The notes under the pieces were generated by a model. It made no database searches. It was not told the DNA's origin and saw nothing but the letters and a program-made list of their open reading frames with translations. Both the position numbers and the translations under genes were made by a program. A stretch of DNA of 34,520 nt from a bacterium. Its GTDB lineage: Bacteria > Cyanobacteriota > Vampirovibrionia > Gastranaerophilales > Gastranaerophilaceae. Where the stretch lies: NCBI GenBank assembly GCA_017478515.1, contig JAFVDH010000029.1, forward strand, positions 1 to 34,520, given 5' to 3'. Below, piece by piece: positions 32,054 through 34,520 of the stretch (positions are counted from its first letter, which is position 1; every line of letters begins with the position of its first letter).

Positions 32054-33388
32054 CTATTTTGATTTCATTTTTCTTTCACGCAGAGAAATTCTTATCGGTG
32101 TACCGAAAAACCCGAAAGCTTCTCGTAATTTGTTTTCGATATAACGTTTATAGTGGTCTTTCATCAAATCCGCATTATTTGCAAAAATAACAAAAGTAGG
32201 CGGCTTCACATCAGCTTGTGTCGTATAAAGAATTTTAAGACGTTTGTTTTTAACACTTTGCGGAGGATTCATAACATATGCCTCGTTAATAATTTTATTT
32301 AACAAGCCTGTAGAAATTCTTTTTGTACATTGTTCGTAGACTTCTTGAGTCTTTGTATAAATACTTGTAAGTCGTTGTTTTGTCTTTGCACTAATAAAAA
32401 TTTTAGGTGCATATTCTAAAAACGGAATATCATTAGATATTTTTTTGCTAAATTCACCAATAGTATTAGATTTTTTATCTTCAATTAAATCCCACTTATT
32501 AACGGCAATAATAATACCTTTACCAGCCTCAGTAATAGTTGAAGCAATCTTTTTATCCTGGTCAGAAATACCTAATGATGCGTCAATAACAAGAATTGCA
32601 ACATCGCAGTCCCTAATAGAACGAATAGCCCTGTCAACTGCAAACTTTTCAACACCCCAATCAACTTTAGATTTCTTTCTTATACCTGCAGTATCAACTA
32701 TTATAAACTCTTTTCCATCGTAATGTACAAGACTGTCAATACTATCTCTTGTAGTTCCTGAAACATCCGATACGATAACCCTTTCTTTATTTAAAAGAGC
32801 ATTAGTAATAGACGATTTACCAACATTAGGACGACCCACAATAGCAATTTTTATTCGCCCGTCATCAGTTTCGGCATCATCATTTACTTCAAAGTCAGCA
32901 GTAATAATTTCTAATATATCACCAACACCGCCTGAACCATGCAAAGCCGAAATAGCATGAGGTTCACCTATAGCCAAAGAATAAAAATCCGCACACATAT
33001 TGCTTTCTAAGTATGAATCAATCTTATTAACAACAAGATAAACAGGTTTTTCACTCTTTCTTAAAATATTGGCAATGGCCTCATCAACAGGATGAACACC
33101 GTCTTTACCATCAACAATAAATATAATCTTATCAGCCTCTTCACATGCAATCTTTGCCTGATCAAAGATAGAATTCATAATTTCATCATCATCGTCAGGA
33201 ATAATTCCGCCGGTATCAATAACCGTAAACCATTTATTCTGCCACTCAACATCGGTATAAATTCTATCACGAGTTACACCGGGCTGGTCATCAACAATTG
33301 AATGTCTTTTTCCTATAAGACGATTTACAAATGTAGATTTACCTACATTTGGTCTTCCAACTATTGCTACTACAGGTTTTCTTTTCAT
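32054..33388 (-). CDS. der: Ribosome biogenesis GTPase Der (EngA)
   Basis: A 444-residue double-GTPase needed for 50S subunit assembly. The first G domain has VAIVGRPNVGKST, DTGGI and NKID. The second has IAIVGRPNVGKSS, DTAGIRKK and NKWD. A C-terminal KH-like domain contains RLKILYTTQADVKPPTFVIFAN and FGFFGTPIRI. The open frame runs to 33535, but the extra 49 residues are not family sequence and reach across the mazG start. The ATG at 33388 (MKRKPVVAIVG) is right and is preceded by an extended -10. It converges on ldpA with no gap. Confidence 0.96.
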   Translation of the reverse strand: MKRKPVVAIVGRPNVGKSTFVNRLIGKRHSIVDDQPGVTRDRIYTDVEWQNKWFTVIDTGGIIPDDDDEIMNSIFDQAKIACEEADKIIFIVDGKDGVHPVDEAIANILRKSEKPVYLVVNKIDSYLESNMCADFYSLAIGEPHAISALHGSGGVGDILEIITADFEVNDDAETDDGRIKIAIVGRPNVGKSSITNALLNKERVIVSDVSGTTRDSIDSLVHYDGKEFIIVDTAGIRKKSKVDWGVEKFAVDRAIRSIRDCDVAILVIDASLGISDQDKKIASTITEAGKGIIIAVNKWDLIEDKKSNTIGEFSKKISNDIPFLEYAPKIFISAKTKQRLTSIYTKTQEVYEQCTKRISTGLLNKIINEAYVMNPPQSVKNKRLKILYTTQADVKPPTFVIFANNADLMKDHYKRYIENKLREAFGFFGTPIRISLRERKMKSK

Positions 33389-33395
33389 AGTTTTT

Positions 33396-33404
33396 ATTGT
33401 AGCA
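33396..33404 (-). promoter_or_regulatory. Leaderless extended -10 promoter of der
   Basis: TGC-TACAAT on the minus strand ends 7 nt before the ATG at 33388. No Shine-Dalgarno. It overlaps the -35 of the divergent mazG promoter. Confidence 0.55.
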
Positions 33405-33425
33405 TGGAAATATAAAATATATAAT
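33397..33425 (+). promoter_or_regulatory. Predicted promoter of mazG
   Basis: TTGTAG (33397-33402), a 17-nt spacer and TATAAT (33420-33425). The leader is about 27 nt and contains an AAGGAA ribosome binding site before the ATG at 33459. Confidence 0.45.
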
Positions 33426-33458
33426 AATTTAATCCAATTAAAAAATAAGGAATTAAAA

Positions 33459-34223
33459 ATGGCACATAAAAATTTGGAAGAATTAATAGAAGTAGTAAGA
33501 ATATTGCGTTCCGAAAACGGATGCCCTTGGGACAAAGAACAAACACATACAAGTTTACGCCCTAATATGATTGAAGAGGCTTATGAAGCAGTTGATGCAA
33601 TAGATGAAAAAGATGCAAATCATTTAAGAGAAGAACTCGGAGACGTACTTTTACAAGTACTGCTACATTCTCAAATAGCGGATGAAAGAGGAGAATTTAC
33701 ACTTGAAGACGTGGCAAAAGAACTAAAAGATAAATTAATTCACCGACACCCTCATGTTTTTGGAAATACAAAAGTAAATTCAGCGGACGATGTTATGATT
33801 AATTGGGATAAACTTAAACAAGAAGAAAAAACTGACAGAAAATCCCAAATGGATGGAATATCTAAAGCACAATCAGCACTGATGTCAGCACAAAAAATTT
33901 CAAAAAGAGCCGTAAAAGTTGGCTTTGAATGGGATAAAAGAGAAACCTTAAAAGATTGCATAATGTCAGAGTTTAAAGAATTTGACGAAGCATGCGATGA
34001 AAATGATTTGAGCCACATGGAAGAAGAAATGGGAGATATTTTCTTTGCGATAGTAAACCTTGCAAGATGGCATAAACTTGATGCTGAACAATGCCTTTTA
34101 ACAGCAAATAAAAAATTTATGAAAAGATTTAGAAAAATGGAAGAACTGGCAGAAAAACCTTTAACTGAGTATTCTTTTGAAGAATTTGACAAATTATGGA
34201 AAAAAGCCAAAAAATCAACTTAA
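33459..34223 (+). CDS. mazG: Nucleoside triphosphate pyrophosphohydrolase MazG
   Basis: A 254-residue house-cleaning enzyme that hydrolyses (d)NTPs to monophosphate and pyrophosphate. It has the two-domain form. The N-terminal MazG domain (CPWDKEQTHTSLRPNMIEEAYEAVDAI, then HLREELGDVLLQVLLHSQIA) carries the EExx and ExxD metal-binding pattern. The C-terminal domain (EFKEFDEA, then HMEEEMGDIFFAIVNLARW) repeats it. KVGFEWDKRETL is the conserved linker. No mazEF toxin-antitoxin pair or relA is adjacent. AAGGAA lies upstream of the ATG. Confidence 0.95.
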   Translation: MAHKNLEELIEVVRILRSENGCPWDKEQTHTSLRPNMIEEAYEAVDAIDEKDANHLREELGDVLLQVLLHSQIADERGEFTLEDVAKELKDKLIHRHPHVFGNTKVNSADDVMINWDKLKQEEKTDRKSQMDGISKAQSALMSAQKISKRAVKVGFEWDKRETLKDCIMSEFKEFDEACDENDLSHMEEEMGDIFFAIVNLARWHKLDAEQCLLTANKKFMKRFRKMEELAEKPLTEYSFEEFDKLWKKAKKST

Positions 34224-34363
34224 AAATAAAAAATAATACTCAAGAATAATAGAAATTTTTGAAAAATAATGTATATTAAAAAAAGAATATTAAAATATTA
34301 ATTAACAACTATTACAAAATAAAATAGCTAATGACGGGATAATAAACCGGACTTGAGGAATTT
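34224..34363 (+). other. AT-rich 140-bp stretch between mazG and its terminator
   Basis: No gene was found. It is A/T-homopolymer-rich until 34330, then changes to a more balanced stretch (34330-34363) that includes CCGGACTTGAGG. It may be mazG 3' untranslated sequence, or an unrecognised small RNA ending at the terminator. Confidence 0.35.
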
Positions 34364-34406
34364 GGGCGGACTTTTTTGAAAAAAAGTCCGCCCTCTTAAT
34401 TTTTTA
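34364..34406 (+). terminator. Strong intrinsic terminator downstream of mazG
   Basis: A 14-bp perfect stem (GGGCGGACTTTTTT at 34364-34377 with its complement at 34380-34393) and a 2-nt apex, followed by TCTTAATTTTTT. The opposite strand lacks a T-run outside the stem, so it acts on plus-strand transcripts. Confidence 0.85.
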
Positions 34407-34417
34407 CTAACAATTTT

Positions 34418-34520
34418 CTAATATATTAATTCCATATTTTCATAATCACCGATACTCAGATAAAAGTTTTCGTAAAAACTCCTACCTTTTGTAACAAAAG
34501 TTAACAAAATAACCCAAAAA
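34418..34520 (-). CDS. Possible 3' end of a CDS running off the window
   Basis: A minus-strand frame is open from the right edge to a TAG at 34418-34420, giving 33 residues that end FYENFYLSIGDYENMELIY. The composition looks protein-like, and the position is convergent with mazG beyond its terminator. However, the frame is short and passes through the AT-rich TTTTGTTACAAAA motif. No family recognised. Confidence 0.3.
   Translation of the reverse strand, partial: FWVILLTFVTKGRSFYENFYLSIGDYENMELIY

Noticed and set aside
33389..33535. N-terminal 49-residue extension of Der
   Set aside because: Not family sequence, covers the divergent mazG start and both promoters. The ATG at 33388 gives the normal Der N-terminus.

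Overview
The window is AT-rich chromosomal DNA (roughly one-third GC by eye) from a non-photosynthetic bacterium. The best guess is a gut Melainabacteria / Vampirovibrionia lineage (Gastranaerophilales-like), the non-photosynthetic sisters of Cyanobacteria. The guess rests on a homologue of the cyanobacterial circadian-input protein LdpA, a DUF2993 plus GerMN pair of cyanobacterial flavour, an LL-diaminopimelate-aminotransferase-like enzyme, a split glycyl-tRNA synthetase (glyQ) and the base composition. No rRNA, tRNA, CRISPR array, IS element or photosynthesis gene was seen.

Layout. Positions 1-204 hold nothing I can support as a gene. 243-4297 (minus) is glyQ followed by two tandem amino-acid permeases, ending in a terminator. 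4434-6959 (plus) is a P-loop kinase resembling animal-type phosphomevalonate kinase, a DUF475/TerC-like membrane protein and a GT2 glycosyltransferase. A 57-residue coiled-coil protein (7004-7177) and an alanine/glycine-rich protein with a glycine zipper (7275-8519) converge on a shared terminator. Next come a phosphohexomutase, an orphan sugar-ABC permease, a dGTPase family protein and a DapL-like aminotransferase. 13524-15280 carries an EF-hand protein and a protein with a CHAP/NlpC-like C-terminus, neither with a signal peptide. CtpA follows.

16818-22581 (minus) is a translation and RNA-maturation operon, ylxR-infB-rbfA-truB, extended by DUF2993, GerMN and a solitary HicB-like protein. nusA and rimP are not next to it. 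22640-25490 (minus) is an envelope operon (DUF374 acyltransferase, carbon-nitrogen hydrolase, PBP4-type DacB). menG and a GT39 membrane glycosyltransferase are divergent, with only 24 bp between their start codons. An HpcH/HpaI-type aldolase, a two-gene phage tail-fibre-like cassette, ldpA, der and mazG complete the window. A strong terminator follows mazG, and a possible CDS runs off the right edge.

Recurring themes. Eight genes have no Shine-Dalgarno but carry a -10-like hexamer ending 6-7 nt before the ATG, as expected of leaderless mRNAs. Several of the longest open frames start too early (glyQ, ctpA, the HicB-like gene, the acyltransferase, the aldolase, ldpA, der), and corrected starts are given. 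The region I find most unusual is 29-32 kb: an isolated tail-fibre-like pair lies divergent from ldpA, each promoter overlaps a perfect palindrome, and the tail-fibre ribosome binding site is locked in a hairpin.
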